From: Ga0077527 sp032128415
GTDB taxonomy: Bacteria > Pseudomonadota > Gammaproteobacteria > Burkholderiales > SG8-41
Direction: 5' to 3'
Length of the DNA: 57,893 nt
NCBI GenBank assembly: GCA_032128415.1
Contig: JAQBGW010000011.1
Coordinates: forward strand, 1 to 57,893
Position 1 is the first letter of the stretch. Each line of letters starts with the position of its first letter. The notes beneath the pieces were generated by a model. It did no database searches. It saw only the letters and a program-made list of their open reading frames with translations, and was not told where the DNA came from. Positions 8,176-17,563 of this stretch are shown here, piece by piece. Both the position numbers and the translations under genes were made by a program.

Positions 8176-10605
8176 ATGCCTGCAATAGAATCCACGCCTG
8201 CAATGGCGGCCAAGGTCTATGCCACGATGGCCCGAAATCTCAAAGTGGTGCGCCGTCGCCTGGGCAAACCACTGACCCTCGCTGACAAAGTACTGCTGGG
8301 GCACCTCGACGATCCGGAAACGCAGGACATGCAGCCGGGCAAGAGCTATCTTTTCCTGCGCCCTGACCGCGTGGTATTTCAGGATGTGCTGGGACAGACC
8401 GGCCTGCTGCAGTTCATGCAGACGCTGCAAAAGCGGGTTGCGGTGCCGACCACGGTCCATTGCGACCATCTGATACAGGCGCGCGTCAACGGCAAGCAGG
8501 ACCTGCGCGAATCGCTCGCGGAAAATGCCGAGGTCTATGATTTTCTGCGCACCGCATCCGCCAAGTATGGCGCGGGGTTCTGGGGGCCGGGCGCGGGCAT
8601 CATTCACCAGGTCGTGCTGGAAAACTACGCGTTCCCGGGCACGCTCATCATCGGCACCGACTCGCATACGCCCAATGCCGGCGGTCTGGGTGCGTGTGCT
8701 GTCGGCGTGGGTGGCGCTGACGCGGTGGAAACCATCGCCGGCCTGCCGTGGGAGGTGCTGTATCCGAAGCATATCGCCGTCTACCTGACCGGCAAGCTGA
8801 ACGGCTGGACCGCGCCCAAGGACGTGATCCTGTACGTGGCGGGCGCGCTCACTGTGTCTGGCGGCACCAATGCCATTGTCGAATACATCGGGCCCGGCGC
8901 ACGCACCATCAGCGCCACCGGCAAGGCCACCATCACCAACATGGGCGCCGAGCTCGGCGCGACTACATCGATGTTCCCTGCCGACGCGCACATGGCGCAG
9001 TACCTGCGCGCGACCGGCCGCGGCGGACTCGTGCCGCTGATGGAAAAGCACATGGACCTGCTACAGCCTGACGCGCAGGTCGAAGCGGATCCCGAGAAAT
9101 ACTATGACCGCGTGGTGCGGCTCGACCTGTCGACGCTGGAACCTCTCGTGGTGGGCCCGCACTCGCCGGATCGGGTGCGTTCGATATCAAAACTCGCGGC
9201 CGAGGTCCAAGACCCGAACAACAAGTTCATCGACAAAATATCGAGCACGCTGATCGGCAGTTGCACCAATTCCTCCTACGAAGACATGAGCCGCGCAGCG
9301 GATGTTGCGGAGCAGGCCAAGGCCCACGGCCTGAAGGCGGCGGTGCCGTTTCTGGTCACACCGGGGTCCGAACAGGTGCGCGCCACCATCGAACGCGACG
9401 GCCAGATGCAGTCGTTGCAGGACATCAATGGCGGTGTACTCGCCAACGCCTGCGGGCCGTGCATCGGCCAGTGGCGCAGGGCCAAGGACGTAGCGACGGT
9501 GCCCAACACCATCGTCACCTCGTACAACCGAAATTTCCCGGCGCGCAACGACGGCCAGCCGACCACCATGAACTTCATCGCCAGCCCGGAAATCGTCACC
9601 GCGATGGCACTGGCCGGCAAATTGTCATTCAATCCGCTGGTAGATACGCTGACCGGCGCCGATGGCCGGCCGTTCAGGTTGAATCCGCCCAAGACCGCGC
9701 CGGAAGTGCCGGCCAAGAATTTCGCGCGCGGCCAGGTGGACTACACCGCACCGCCCGCTGACGGCAGCCGCATCAAGCTGAGCATCGACCCCAACAGCAA
9801 GCGTCTGCAACTGATGCAACCCTGGCCCGCGTGGGACGGCAAGGACTACCTCGACATGCCGGTGCTGCTGAAGACCAAAGGCAAAACGACGACCGACCAT
9901 ATTTCCCCGGCCGGACCCTGGCTGAGCCTGCGCGGACACCTCGACAGGTTCAGCGACAACCTGTGCCTGGGCGCGATCAATGCCTATACCGGCGAAGCCG
10001 GCAAGGTGAAGAACGTGCTGACCCGAGGCACCGGCGAAATGGTCTCCAAAGTCGCGCGCCACTACAAGGCCAAGGGCGTGAAATGGGTCATCGTCGGCGA
10101 TGCCAACTACGGTGAAGGCAGCAGCCGCGAACACGCTGCATTGAGCCCGCGACTGCTGGGCGGGGTCGCGGTGATCGTGCGCAGCTTCGCGCGCATCCAC
10201 GAATCCAACCTGAAGAAACAGGGACTGCTCGCGCTGACTTTCCAGCAACCCGGCGACTACGACCGTCTGCGTGAGGACGACCGCTTGAGTCTGGTCGGAC
10301 TGAAAGGCCTGGCCGCCGGCAAGCCGGTCGAATGCCGCATCAAGCACGCCGACGGCACGACCGAGACGCTGAAGCTCAATCACACGTTCAGTAATCCGCA
10401 ACTCGAATGGTTCCGCAGGGGTTCGGCATTGAACCTGTTTCATGATGTGCCGAAGAAATCTGTTGCGAAAAAGAAACCGGCAAAGAAGAAGGCGGCGGCG
10501 AAGAAAAAAGCCGGCAGGAAGTCTGCCGCCCAGCCCGCGCGCAAGGCCGGGAAGAAGTCGGTGGCCGTAAAAAAGAAGGGGCCGATCGGGCGCGCGAAGA
10601 AATAG
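8176..10605 (+). CDS. acn: Aconitate hydratase with lysine-rich C-terminal tail
   Basis: Interconverts citrate and isocitrate in the TCA cycle, in the cytoplasm. The order and sequence (NLKVVRRRLGKPLTLADKVL, HCDHLIQA, GTDSHTPNAGGLG) match the mitochondrial-type aconitase group rather than AcnA or AcnB. The 4Fe-4S ligands are visible as Cys363 (GSCTNSSYEDM), Cys426 and Cys429 (ACGPCIGQW). The swivel domain has DHISPAGPW and NYGEGSSREHAAL. ATG 8176 follows CAGGAG; the TTG at 8143 is less likely. The last 50 or so residues (from about 760) are an Ala/Lys/Arg/Pro tail like histone H1, which the family normally lacks. Confidence 0.95.
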   Translation: MPAIESTPAMAAKVYATMARNLKVVRRRLGKPLTLADKVLLGHLDDPETQDMQPGKSYLFLRPDRVVFQDVLGQTGLLQFMQTLQKRVAVPTTVHCDHLIQARVNGKQDLRESLAENAEVYDFLRTASAKYGAGFWGPGAGIIHQVVLENYAFPGTLIIGTDSHTPNAGGLGACAVGVGGADAVETIAGLPWEVLYPKHIAVYLTGKLNGWTAPKDVILYVAGALTVSGGTNAIVEYIGPGARTISATGKATITNMGAELGATTSMFPADAHMAQYLRATGRGGLVPLMEKHMDLLQPDAQVEADPEKYYDRVVRLDLSTLEPLVVGPHSPDRVRSISKLAAEVQDPNNKFIDKISSTLIGSCTNSSYEDMSRAADVAEQAKAHGLKAAVPFLVTPGSEQVRATIERDGQMQSLQDINGGVLANACGPCIGQWRRAKDVATVPNTIVTSYNRNFPARNDGQPTTMNFIASPEIVTAMALAGKLSFNPLVDTLTGADGRPFRLNPPKTAPEVPAKNFARGQVDYTAPPADGSRIKLSIDPNSKRLQLMQPWPAWDGKDYLDMPVLLKTKGKTTTDHISPAGPWLSLRGHLDRFSDNLCLGAINAYTGEAGKVKNVLTRGTGEMVSKVARHYKAKGVKWVIVGDANYGEGSSREHAALSPRLLGGVAVIVRSFARIHESNLKKQGLLALTFQQPGDYDRLREDDRLSLVGLKGLAAGKPVECRIKHADGTTETLKLNHTFSNPQLEWFRRGSALNLFHDVPKKSVAKKKPAKKKAAAKKKAGRKSAAQPARKAGKKSVAVKKKGPIGRAKK

Positions 10606-10713
10606 CTTTGTACAGTCAGGCTCCGGCCACTGACCTGGAACCGCCGATTTTCGGCGTCACGAATTCGACATGGCGCCCAACTGAGCGGCCAATGTGCACG
10701 CGACGTGCGCGTA

Positions 10714-11466
10714 TCACTCCGACGCGGCGTAACCTGCCGTCCCGGCTGCATCCCCTGTCGCCGAATGCAGACCAGCCGCGCGGGGCAGGTTGCGAACCTT
10801 CAACAATAATTTGGCAGCCTGGGCACACTCCGCCGCGTCGATCAGCGCGAGCGGATTGCCGCCTGCACGATAGAGTCCCGCTTCGGTCACGATGAAATCC
10901 ATGGCAATGTCATGCGGCTGCGGATGGATCGTGGACAGGCGCAGCGTTTCATAACTCACGCCTATGGTGAGCACCCGGCGCTCAAGCGCGGCCAGTGTGC
11001 GGTCGAAATAACCGCCGCCATAACCCAGGCGATAGCCGTGCGCGTCGAAGCCGTTCATCGGCACCACCGCTACGTCGGGCAACATCAGCGGCGTGCCATC
11101 GGGAACCGGAATGTCGTAAACCCCCGGTTTCATCGGCGCACCCGGCCACCACTGCCGAAACTGCAGCGGACCGGCTTTGGCGATGACCTCCGGCAAGGCG
11201 GCGACCGCGCCCTGCGCGCACCAGTTCCGGACTGCGAAGCGCGCATCGAACTCGGATTTGTACGGCCAGCAGTAGCCGATCACGGTACCGGACAGCAACG
11301 GAAATCCTGCATTGAGCTGCGCGGTCATGCGCTCACTCCAGACCAGCCGCTCTGCGTCGCTCAGCGCAACGCGGCGCGCAATAAGTTCGTCGCGCCGCGC
11401 CTTACGCCATGGCTTGATTTCGTTCCAGTTTTCCATTTGTTCCATTTGGCGAGTCCGCCCGTTCAA
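10714..11466 (-). CDS. fau: 5-formyltetrahydrofolate cyclo-ligase
   Basis: ATP-dependent conversion of 5-formyl-THF to 5,10-methenyl-THF. The family signature GYGGGYFDRTL is present, preceded by PDVAVVPMNGFDAHGYRLGYG. The N-terminal basic helix (WRKARRDELIARRVALSDAER) is typical. It starts at 11466 or at one of the internal Met codons at positions 8 and 11, which fits usual family length better. The C-terminal extension of about 50 residues is longer than usual. No 6S RNA was recognised next to it, although ssrS is often its neighbour in proteobacteria; the EI24 gene is only 44 bp upstream. Confidence 0.9.
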   Translation of the reverse strand: MNGRTRQMEQMENWNEIKPWRKARRDELIARRVALSDAERLVWSERMTAQLNAGFPLLSGTVIGYCWPYKSEFDARFAVRNWCAQGAVAALPEVIAKAGPLQFRQWWPGAPMKPGVYDIPVPDGTPLMLPDVAVVPMNGFDAHGYRLGYGGGYFDRTLAALERRVLTIGVSYETLRLSTIHPQPHDIAMDFIVTEAGLYRAGGNPLALIDAAECAQAAKLLLKVRNLPRAAGLHSATGDAAGTAGYAASE

Positions 11467-11510
11467 ATTCAGCTATAACGCCTGCGACAGCAATGTGGAT
11501 GGTTTTAAAT

Positions 11511-12245
11511 TCACGGCAAAGAAACAGACCGGCGCTCAGGCGTTGTGGCCAGCCGCGCCAGGCAGAAATGTGTGAACGCCAATCCCGACAGTACCGGCAC
11601 CACCAGGTTGACGATCGGCACATAGAGCAGCAGCGACAGCAGGATGCCGAGCAGGAACAGGTCGCCGCGCGATGTGCGGATAAGATGCGCGAATTCTCCG
11701 GCACTGGCGTGTTCGGACAGCGCGTCGTAGCGGAACATGCGCTGGTTGAGATAGGCTGAGGTCAGCACCGGTGCGAGCACTGCGCCAATACCGGTCAGCC
11801 ACACCGGCAGCGTGATGATCCACAGCACGGCAAAAATGCTGATGCCAGTTACGGCGTTGACGATGCTGCCGATGAGGGTGCCGTCCGCCTCGCGTTTCAG
11901 ATCCGGGTAATACCGCTCGGCGACAAACCTGACGATGACGGGCATCGCGATGATTTCGGTGATCACCATCGCGGTGACAAAGATCGCGGGCATGATCGCA
12001 ATGACCACGACCAGCATCGCCGTGTAGTTGATGATCCAGGTGGCGCTCCACCCCTGCAGCCAGCCGGCCACTGTGGTCGAACTCATCGCGCTAACTATGC
12101 CGCCGGTCCAGGTGTCCCAGAATATCCACGCGAGTACCGTCCACAACGCGATGCTGCCGAGCATCGGCAGGAAGACGATGGCGATGATGCGCGGGTCAAA
12201 CAGATTGCGCGTGGCGCGCGTGATTGCGGCGATGACTTCCTGCAT
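11511..12245 (-). CDS. EI24-domain membrane protein (CysZ-like)
   Basis: A 244-residue polytopic membrane protein. The start MQEVIAAITRATRNLFDPRI and the motif SAYLNQRMFRYDALSEHAS are typical of EI24/CysZ-like proteins. CysZ transports sulfate in enterobacteria, but the betaproteobacterial branch is of uncertain function. About five hydrophobic helices can be counted. It is 10 bp downstream of lrgB on the same strand, so it may be read with the lrgAB pair. Confidence 0.8.
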   Translation of the reverse strand: MQEVIAAITRATRNLFDPRIIAIVFLPMLGSIALWTVLAWIFWDTWTGGIVSAMSSTTVAGWLQGWSATWIINYTAMLVVVIAIMPAIFVTAMVITEIIAMPVIVRFVAERYYPDLKREADGTLIGSIVNAVTGISIFAVLWIITLPVWLTGIGAVLAPVLTSAYLNQRMFRYDALSEHASAGEFAHLIRTSRGDLFLLGILLSLLLYVPIVNLVVPVLSGLAFTHFCLARLATTPERRSVSLP

Positions 12246-12255
12246 TGATCTGTCC

Positions 12256-12984
12256 TTATCCGATCATTTTCCACAACGCCAGCAGCAGCGGCATCAGCAG
12301 CGCCGTCGCCATCCCGTTGAGCCCCATACCCAGCCCGGCAAAAGCGCCCGCCTGTTCGCTGACCTGGAAAGCACGCGCGGTGCCAATACCATGCGCCGCC
12401 ACGCCTACCGCGAAGCCACGCACGCCATGATCGGTGATACGCAGCACATCGAGCACGTACTTGGCCATCATGGCGCCGCTGACGCCGGTCATGATCACCA
12501 GCACCGCGGTCAGCGACGGGATACCGCCTATTTTTTCGGCGATGCCCATGGCAATCGGCGCGGTCACCGATTTTGGCGCCAGGGACAACAATGTCGTATC
12601 CGCCGCGCCCAGCGCCCACGCGATGCCGACTGCGGACAGCATGGCCACCAACGAACCCGCGAGCAGCGCGCCCGCCAGCGGCAGCGCAAGTCTCTTCAGC
12701 CGGTCGAATTGCAGATACAGCGGCACCGCCAGCGCCACCGTAGCTGGCCCGAGCAGAAAATGCACAAACTGCGCGCCGTCAAAATACGTGGCGTAGGGTG
12801 TGCCGGTCAGGCTGAGCGCGGTAACCAGCATGGCGATCGCCAACAGCACCGGATTGAGCAGCGGGTTGAAATTCGCGCGCTGATAAACCCAGTAGGCGCC
12901 CTGGTAAGCGACGAGCGTCAGCGTCAGCCCCAACAGCGGGCTCGTCGACAGGTACACCCAGACATCGACTATGCGCGGGCTCAT
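12256..12984 (-). CDS. lrgB: LrgB/CidB-family protein
   Basis: A 242-residue inner-membrane protein with six or more helices. LrgB motifs include NPLLNPVLLAIAML, FLLGPATVALAVPLY and the C-terminal AHGIGTARAFQVSEQAGAFAGLGMGLNG. LrgB/CidB proteins are antiholin-like or, in plants and some bacteria, glycolate/lactate transporters. It overlaps the lrgA stop by an ATGA junction at 12981-12984, a sign of translational coupling. Confidence 0.92.
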   Translation of the reverse strand: MSPRIVDVWVYLSTSPLLGLTLTLVAYQGAYWVYQRANFNPLLNPVLLAIAMLVTALSLTGTPYATYFDGAQFVHFLLGPATVALAVPLYLQFDRLKRLALPLAGALLAGSLVAMLSAVGIAWALGAADTTLLSLAPKSVTAPIAMGIAEKIGGIPSLTAVLVIMTGVSGAMMAKYVLDVLRITDHGVRGFAVGVAAHGIGTARAFQVSEQAGAFAGLGMGLNGMATALLMPLLLALWKMIG

Positions 12985-13355
12985 GCGCCCTTCTCTCCCG
13001 TATCTGCATTGTCATCACTGTGGCCGCGCATCAACGCACGCATCACCAGTGCCGTTATTGCAATCGCCAGCGCAGTGCTGACCAGCACCGCCACCACGAT
13101 TGGCATCCATTCACCCGAGATCCGTGAAAAATGCACCATCACCCCGACGCCCGCGGGCACGAACAGCAATGACAGATGCTGGAGAATGCCGTTGGCGGTG
13201 TCGCGCAGCGGCTCGGCCAGTTTCCCGCGCACGCTGAGCGTCAGGAACAACAACAGCAGACCGATCACCGGACCGGGCACTGGCAAACGCGTGAATTGCA
13301 CGATGACTTCGCCAATCAGTTGATACACCAACAACACGGTGAGTGCGCCCAGCAT
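12981..13355 (-). CDS. lrgA: LrgA/CidA-family holin-like protein
   Basis: A 124-residue four-helix membrane protein. The start MLGALTVLLVYQLIGEVIVQ and the block LPVPGPVIGLLLLFL are hallmarks of CidA/LrgA proteins, followed by LLFVPAGVGVM. I chose ATG 13355 because GGGAGAA lies just upstream; a longer frame to 13601 would run into pgi coding DNA on the other strand. The pair with lrgB is divergently arranged from pgi with about 70 bp between starts. Confidence 0.92.
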   Translation of the reverse strand: MLGALTVLLVYQLIGEVIVQFTRLPVPGPVIGLLLLFLTLSVRGKLAEPLRDTANGILQHLSLLFVPAGVGVMVHFSRISGEWMPIVVAVLVSTALAIAITALVMRALMRGHSDDNADTGEKGA

Positions 13356-13426
13356 TATTTCTCCCGGTGAAGTTGGCCTATTGTAAACGGCGCTCCCGGC
13401 AGCGCGGCAAGTTACAATGGCGGGTA

Positions 13427-15061
13427 ATGCCTGATTCGTCCAAACGCGCCGTATCCCTGACGCGCTCGCCGGCATGGCGCGCGCTGGCCGCGCATCGCCG
13501 CACCTGGAATGACCGCCATCTGCGCGAGCTGTTCGCCACCGATCCGCAACGTTACACGCGTTTTTCGCTGGAAGCGGGCGGGCTGCTGCTGGATTATTCA
13601 AAAAACCTGATCATTCCCGAGACGCTAAATCTGCTGTGCCAGCTGGCACGCGAACGCGACCTGCCCGCACGGATCGCCGCACTGCTGGCGGGCAAACGCG
13701 TCAACCAGACCGAGAAGCGCGCCGCATGGCACACCGCGCTGCGCGCCGGGCACGCAGCACCTCGCGACGTGCGCAAAACGCTGAATGCGATGCGCAAATT
13801 TGCCGATGCACTGCGTGACGGCAGCGTCAAGGGCATCACCGGCAAGTCAATCACCGATGTGGTCAGCCTCGGAATCGGCGGCTCAGCGCTCGGCCCGGCA
13901 CTGGCTATTGATGCCTGTGCGCCCGGCGCGGTGTCGCCACGCATGCATTTCGTCACCACGCCGGGCGAACCCATGTCGCAACTGCTGGTGACCCTTGATC
14001 CGGCCACCACGCTGTTTATCGTGCAATCGAAAAGTTTCGAAACCCAGGAAACCGCACTCAATGCGCAGGCTGCTCATGCCTGGCTGCAAGACGGGTTTGA
14101 CGCCTCGGATTACGGCAGCCACTACGCCGCGGTCACCGCCAACGCCGAGGCTGCGCACGGCTTCGGCGTGCCGGAAGAACGCATATTCCCGATGTGGGAT
14201 TGGGTCGGCGGGCGTTATTCGTTGTGGTCGGCTGTCGGCCTGGCGGCAATGATTGCCATGAGCGCCGATCGTTTCGACGACATGCTGGCGGGCGCGGCAG
14301 CAATGGATGCGCATTTTGCGGAAGCACCGCCCGAGAAAAACGCGCCCATACTCCTCGCGCTGCTCGGTTTGTGGCACAGCAATTTCTTTGGCGCAGCGAC
14401 ACGCGCGGTGATTCCCTACGAGCCGGGTCTCGCGCTGCTGCCCGCGTATCTGCAGCAGCTCGAAATGGAGAGCCTCGGCAAGAGCGTCACCCAGCGCGGA
14501 AAAGCGCTGCGCACTGACGGCGGCGCCATCCTTTGGGGCAGCCTCGGCATTGAGGCGCAGCACGCTTACATGCAGGCGTTGCACCAGGGCACGCGAGTGG
14601 TGCCGGTGGATTTTGTGGCCTGCTGCACGCCGCGTGCGGGTGATGATGCAACGCACGCCACGATCCTGTCGAACTGCTTCGCGCAGTCGGCGCTGCTGAT
14701 GCGCGGCATGACCGCCGCGGAAATTGAACCGAAGTTGACCGCGCAGGGGATGGACACGCGCACTGCAACGCGGCTCGCCGCACATCAGGCCCTGCCCGGA
14801 AACCGGCCCAGCAATACACTGCTGCTGCCGACACTGGATCCGCGCAGCCTCGGCGCACTACTCGCGCTGTATGAACACCGCACCTACGCGCAGGCCGTAT
14901 TGTGGGACATCAATGCTTTTGACCAGTGGGGCGTCGAGCACGGTAAAAGCCTGGCCGGCAGCCTGCGCCCCGCTTTCGATACGGCGGGCGCTGCCACTGC
15001 GGCGCAGGACGCATCGACAAACGGCTTGGTGGCACACGTAAAAAAGACCAGAAAAACCTGA
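13427..15061 (+). CDS. pgi: Glucose-6-phosphate isomerase
   Basis: Converts glucose 6-phosphate and fructose 6-phosphate, in the cytoplasm. The 544-residue length matches bacterial Pgi. Signatures include GIGGSALGPALA, QSKSFETQET, DWVGGRYSLWSAVGL, HSNFFGA and QLEMESLGKS, plus the C-terminal DINAFDQWGVEHGK with the catalytic region Gln-Trp-Gly-Val-Glu. ATG 13427 begins MPDSSKRAV; upstream codons in frame would overlap the divergent lrgA promoter. The small DUF6494 gene follows by 31 bp and may be cotranscribed. Confidence 0.97.
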   Translation: MPDSSKRAVSLTRSPAWRALAAHRRTWNDRHLRELFATDPQRYTRFSLEAGGLLLDYSKNLIIPETLNLLCQLARERDLPARIAALLAGKRVNQTEKRAAWHTALRAGHAAPRDVRKTLNAMRKFADALRDGSVKGITGKSITDVVSLGIGGSALGPALAIDACAPGAVSPRMHFVTTPGEPMSQLLVTLDPATTLFIVQSKSFETQETALNAQAAHAWLQDGFDASDYGSHYAAVTANAEAAHGFGVPEERIFPMWDWVGGRYSLWSAVGLAAMIAMSADRFDDMLAGAAAMDAHFAEAPPEKNAPILLALLGLWHSNFFGAATRAVIPYEPGLALLPAYLQQLEMESLGKSVTQRGKALRTDGGAILWGSLGIEAQHAYMQALHQGTRVVPVDFVACCTPRAGDDATHATILSNCFAQSALLMRGMTAAEIEPKLTAQGMDTRTATRLAAHQALPGNRPSNTLLLPTLDPRSLGALLALYEHRTYAQAVLWDINAFDQWGVEHGKSLAGSLRPAFDTAGAATAAQDASTNGLVAHVKKTRKT

Positions 15062-15092
15062 AACCATTTTTGAGTATAACCAGGAGAAATCC

Positions 15093-15299
15093 ATGAACGA
15101 CGAAGCCCTGAACATGAGCATCCGCAAGTTTTTGAAAACCGTAGGCGTCAACTCACAGCTCGCCATTGAAAAAGCGGTGCGCAAAGCCATCGAAGACGGA
15201 AAACTCAAAGGCAGCGAATCATTGTCGGCGACAATGACGCTGAAAGTCGGCGCGCTGGCGCTGGACGTGACTTTCGACGGTGATCTGAAGCTGAACTAA
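15093..15299 (+). CDS. DUF6494-family small protein
   Basis: A 68-residue acidic/basic mixed protein, MNDEALNMSIRKFLKTVGVN onward, with a helical N-terminal half and a likely beta C-terminal half ending in LDVTFDGDLKLN. It matches the small conserved DUF6494 family of proteobacteria, function unknown. A perfect AGGAGA ribosome site precedes the ATG. It is followed by an imperfect GC-rich hairpin (15302-15322) without a T-run. Confidence 0.8.
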   Translation: MNDEALNMSIRKFLKTVGVNSQLAIEKAVRKAIEDGKLKGSESLSATMTLKVGALALDVTFDGDLKLN

Positions 15300-15327
15300 A
15301 AACCCCGGCCGTTTTCGGCGGGAGTTC

Positions 15328-15873
15328 TTATATCTTCAATATCTGCGCACGGTAGTAGCGCAGTTCCTCGATGGACTCATGAACGTCGGCCAGCGCTTCG
15401 TGCTTGCCGTGTTTCACCAGACCGGTCAGCACTTCGGGTTTCCAGCGCCGCGCCAGCTCTTTGAGCGTGCTGACGTCGAGTATCCGGTAGTGGAAATACT
15501 CATCCAGCTTCGGCATGTAACGCACCAGAAAGCGCCGGTCCTGATGCACGGAATTGCCGCAGATCGGCGACACACCCTTGGGCACGTGCTGCGACAGAAA
15601 GCCGATCATCTGCGCCTCGACTTCAGCTTCGTTCAGCACCGAAGCCTTGACCCGGTCGATCAATCCTGATTTTTTGTGCGTGGATTTGTTCCAGTTGTCC
15701 ATCGCATCAAGCACGGCATCGGGTTGATGCACCACCAGTACCGGCGCTTCGGCGACCGTGTTCAACTGTGCATCGGTGATGACAATGGCGATTTCGATAA
15801 TGCGGTCGGTCTCGGGGTTGAGCCCGCTCATTTCCATATCGATCCAGATCAGCGCGTTGGGATCCTGTGCCAT
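15328..15873 (-). CDS. orn: Oligoribonuclease
   Basis: A 3'-5' exonuclease of the DEDD superfamily that degrades dinucleotides, including pGpG from c-di-GMP turnover. The 181-residue length is standard. Exo I is visible as LIWIDMEMSGL (Asp, Glu), Exo II near ILDVSTLKEL, and Exo III as KHEALADVHESIEEL with His and Asp. ATG 15873 is about 90 bp from the divergent M48 peptidase gene. Its presence fits with the diguanylate cyclase at the left of the window. Confidence 0.96.
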   Translation of the reverse strand: MAQDPNALIWIDMEMSGLNPETDRIIEIAIVITDAQLNTVAEAPVLVVHQPDAVLDAMDNWNKSTHKKSGLIDRVKASVLNEAEVEAQMIGFLSQHVPKGVSPICGNSVHQDRRFLVRYMPKLDEYFHYRILDVSTLKELARRWKPEVLTGLVKHGKHEALADVHESIEELRYYRAQILKI

Positions 15874-15964
15874 AATGATTTTCAGATGTGAATATTCAGA
15901 TGTATTAACGGGTGGTTTTCAGCGCGCCATTGTGTCACAAGCCCGTGGCCCCATATAGACAAAT

Positions 15965-17209
15965 ATGCATACTTTCGGTCTCGTTTTCCTGAGCGCACTG
16001 CTGCTGACCGCGGCCGCCCGGTTGTGGCTAGCCGCGCGCCACGCCACGTACGTAGCAACGCATCGCGGCGCAGTGCCGGTGCAATTCGCCGATGTCATTC
16101 CCCTCGATGCCCATCAGCGCGCGGCGGATTACACCTGCGCCAAAACCCGTTTTGCGATGCTCGGCCTGGCTGTCGAGATCGCTCTGGCGCTGGCTTTCAC
16201 CTTTGGCGGCGGCCTGCAGGCGCTGCATGAACTGACCGCGGCGTGGTTTGAACCGGGCATCGTCCGCGGACTCGCGCTGATCGCTGGTGTCGCGGTAATC
16301 ATGATGGTGGTTGAACTACCGCTCAATCTCTACCGCACCTTCGTCATTGAAGAACGCTACGGCTTCAACAAGACGACGGTGCGCCTGTTCTGGATCGATT
16401 TTGTGAAAGGCCTGCTGCTCGGTGCAGCGCTGGGGTTACCGCTTGCCGCCGCCGTGCTGTGGCTGATGGCGCGCATGGGTGATCTGTGGTGGTTCTGGGC
16501 ATGGCTGACGTGGATGGCGTTCAACATCGCCATGCTTGCGATCTATCCGACATGGATTGCGCCGCTGTTCAACAAATTTTCACCGTTAACCGATGTCGCC
16601 ATGAAGGAGCGCGTCGAGCGCCTGCTCGACCGCTGCGGCTTCAAGGTCAAGGGACTGATGGTGATGGACGGCTCGCGCCGCTCCAGCCACGGCAACGCTT
16701 ATTTCACCGGCTTCGGCAAGACCAAACGCATCGTATTCTTTGACACGCTGCTCTCGACGCTGGAACCACCGGAAGTGGAAGCCGTACTCGCGCACGAGCT
16801 CGGCCACTTCAAACTGAAACACGTCATCAAGCGTATCGCCGGGATTTTTGCGATGAGCCTGGGCTTTCTGTGGCTGTTGGGCGCACTACTGAATCAGCCG
16901 TGGTTCTACACGGGCCTCGGCGTGACTACGCCGTCGACGGCCATGGCGCTGATTCTGTTCTCAATTGTCATCCCGGTATTCACCTTCCCGTTCCAGCCGC
17001 TGGGAGCGATGATTTCGCGCAAACATGAATTCGAGGCCGATGCCTTTGCCGCGCAGTACACGCGCGCTTCCGACCTGATCACCGCGCTGGTCAAACTCTA
17101 CAAGGACAATGCTTCAACGCTGACGCCAGATCCGCTGCATTCAGTGTTCTACGATTCACATCCGCCCGCGATGACGCGCATCGCACGCCTGCAGCAGGCC
17201 GCGGGCTGA
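15965..17209 (+). CDS. Ste24-like M48 metalloprotease
   Basis: A 414-residue integral membrane zinc protease of the CAAX prenyl protease 1 type. N-terminal helices precede RTFVIEERYGFNKTTVRLF, a Ste24 signature. HELGH (in VLAHELGHFKLKH) is the zinc site and the third ligand is in SRKHEFEADAFAA. Bacterial homologues are common in Betaproteobacteria; the substrate is unknown since prenylated CAAX proteins are not expected. The cytochrome c gene follows by 18 bp. Confidence 0.93.
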   Translation: MHTFGLVFLSALLLTAAARLWLAARHATYVATHRGAVPVQFADVIPLDAHQRAADYTCAKTRFAMLGLAVEIALALAFTFGGGLQALHELTAAWFEPGIVRGLALIAGVAVIMMVVELPLNLYRTFVIEERYGFNKTTVRLFWIDFVKGLLLGAALGLPLAAAVLWLMARMGDLWWFWAWLTWMAFNIAMLAIYPTWIAPLFNKFSPLTDVAMKERVERLLDRCGFKVKGLMVMDGSRRSSHGNAYFTGFGKTKRIVFFDTLLSTLEPPEVEAVLAHELGHFKLKHVIKRIAGIFAMSLGFLWLLGALLNQPWFYTGLGVTTPSTAMALILFSIVIPVFTFPFQPLGAMISRKHEFEADAFAAQYTRASDLITALVKLYKDNASTLTPDPLHSVFYDSHPPAMTRIARLQQAAG

Positions 17210-17227
17210 AACAACAGGAGGATCATC

Positions 17228-17551
17228 ATGCGCATCACCCAGGTTTTCAGTATCGTCATTGCAGCTTTGTGGCTGTCTGCCGCTGTACATGCCGAGCCGT
17301 TCGCCAAGGCCGACCCCAAGGCCGGCAAGGCTTTGTACGATGAAGCCAAATGCAATGCCTGCCATGCCGCGCAGATGGGTGGTGACGGCAACCGGATGTT
17401 TACGCGCCCTGAGCACAAGGTTAAAGATTCCCAGGGTTTGCTGAAGATGGTGCAGTTCTGTGTCGACCGGACTCGTGCCGCCGTATTCCCCGAGGATGTG
17501 ATCCATATCGCTGCCTACCTGAATCAGAATTTTTACAAGTTCCAGAAGTAA
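17228..17551 (+). CDS. Small periplasmic cytochrome c
   Basis: A 107-residue single-heme c-type cytochrome. The signal peptide covers residues 1-22 (ending VHA). The heme site CNACH is at residues 42-46, and MFTRPEHKVKDSQGLLKMVQ contains likely axial Met candidates. A third cysteine occurs in VQFC. Such small cytochromes shuttle electrons in the periplasm; the partner is not shown by context. An AGGAGG site precedes the ATG. It is placed between the Ste24-like protease and phhB on one strand with short gaps, so a shared transcript is likely. Confidence 0.9.
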   Translation: MRITQVFSIVIAALWLSAAVHAEPFAKADPKAGKALYDEAKCNACHAAQMGGDGNRMFTRPEHKVKDSQGLLKMVQFCVDRTRAAVFPEDVIHIAAYLNQNFYKFQK

Positions 17552-17563
17552 ACGATTACCGTC

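Noticed and set aside
8113..9051. Minus-strand open frame of 312 codons
   Set aside because: Antisense to the conserved aconitase core, with shadow-type composition and no recognisable domain.
12028..13323. Long plus-strand open frame of 431 codons
   Set aside because: It is antisense to the EI24, lrgB and lrgA genes, is rich in Arg/His/Gln and shows no family motif; a GC-driven shadow frame.
13883..14785. Minus-strand open frame of 300 codons
   Set aside because: Lies wholly across pgi, whose motifs are intact; Arg/His/Cys-rich shadow composition.
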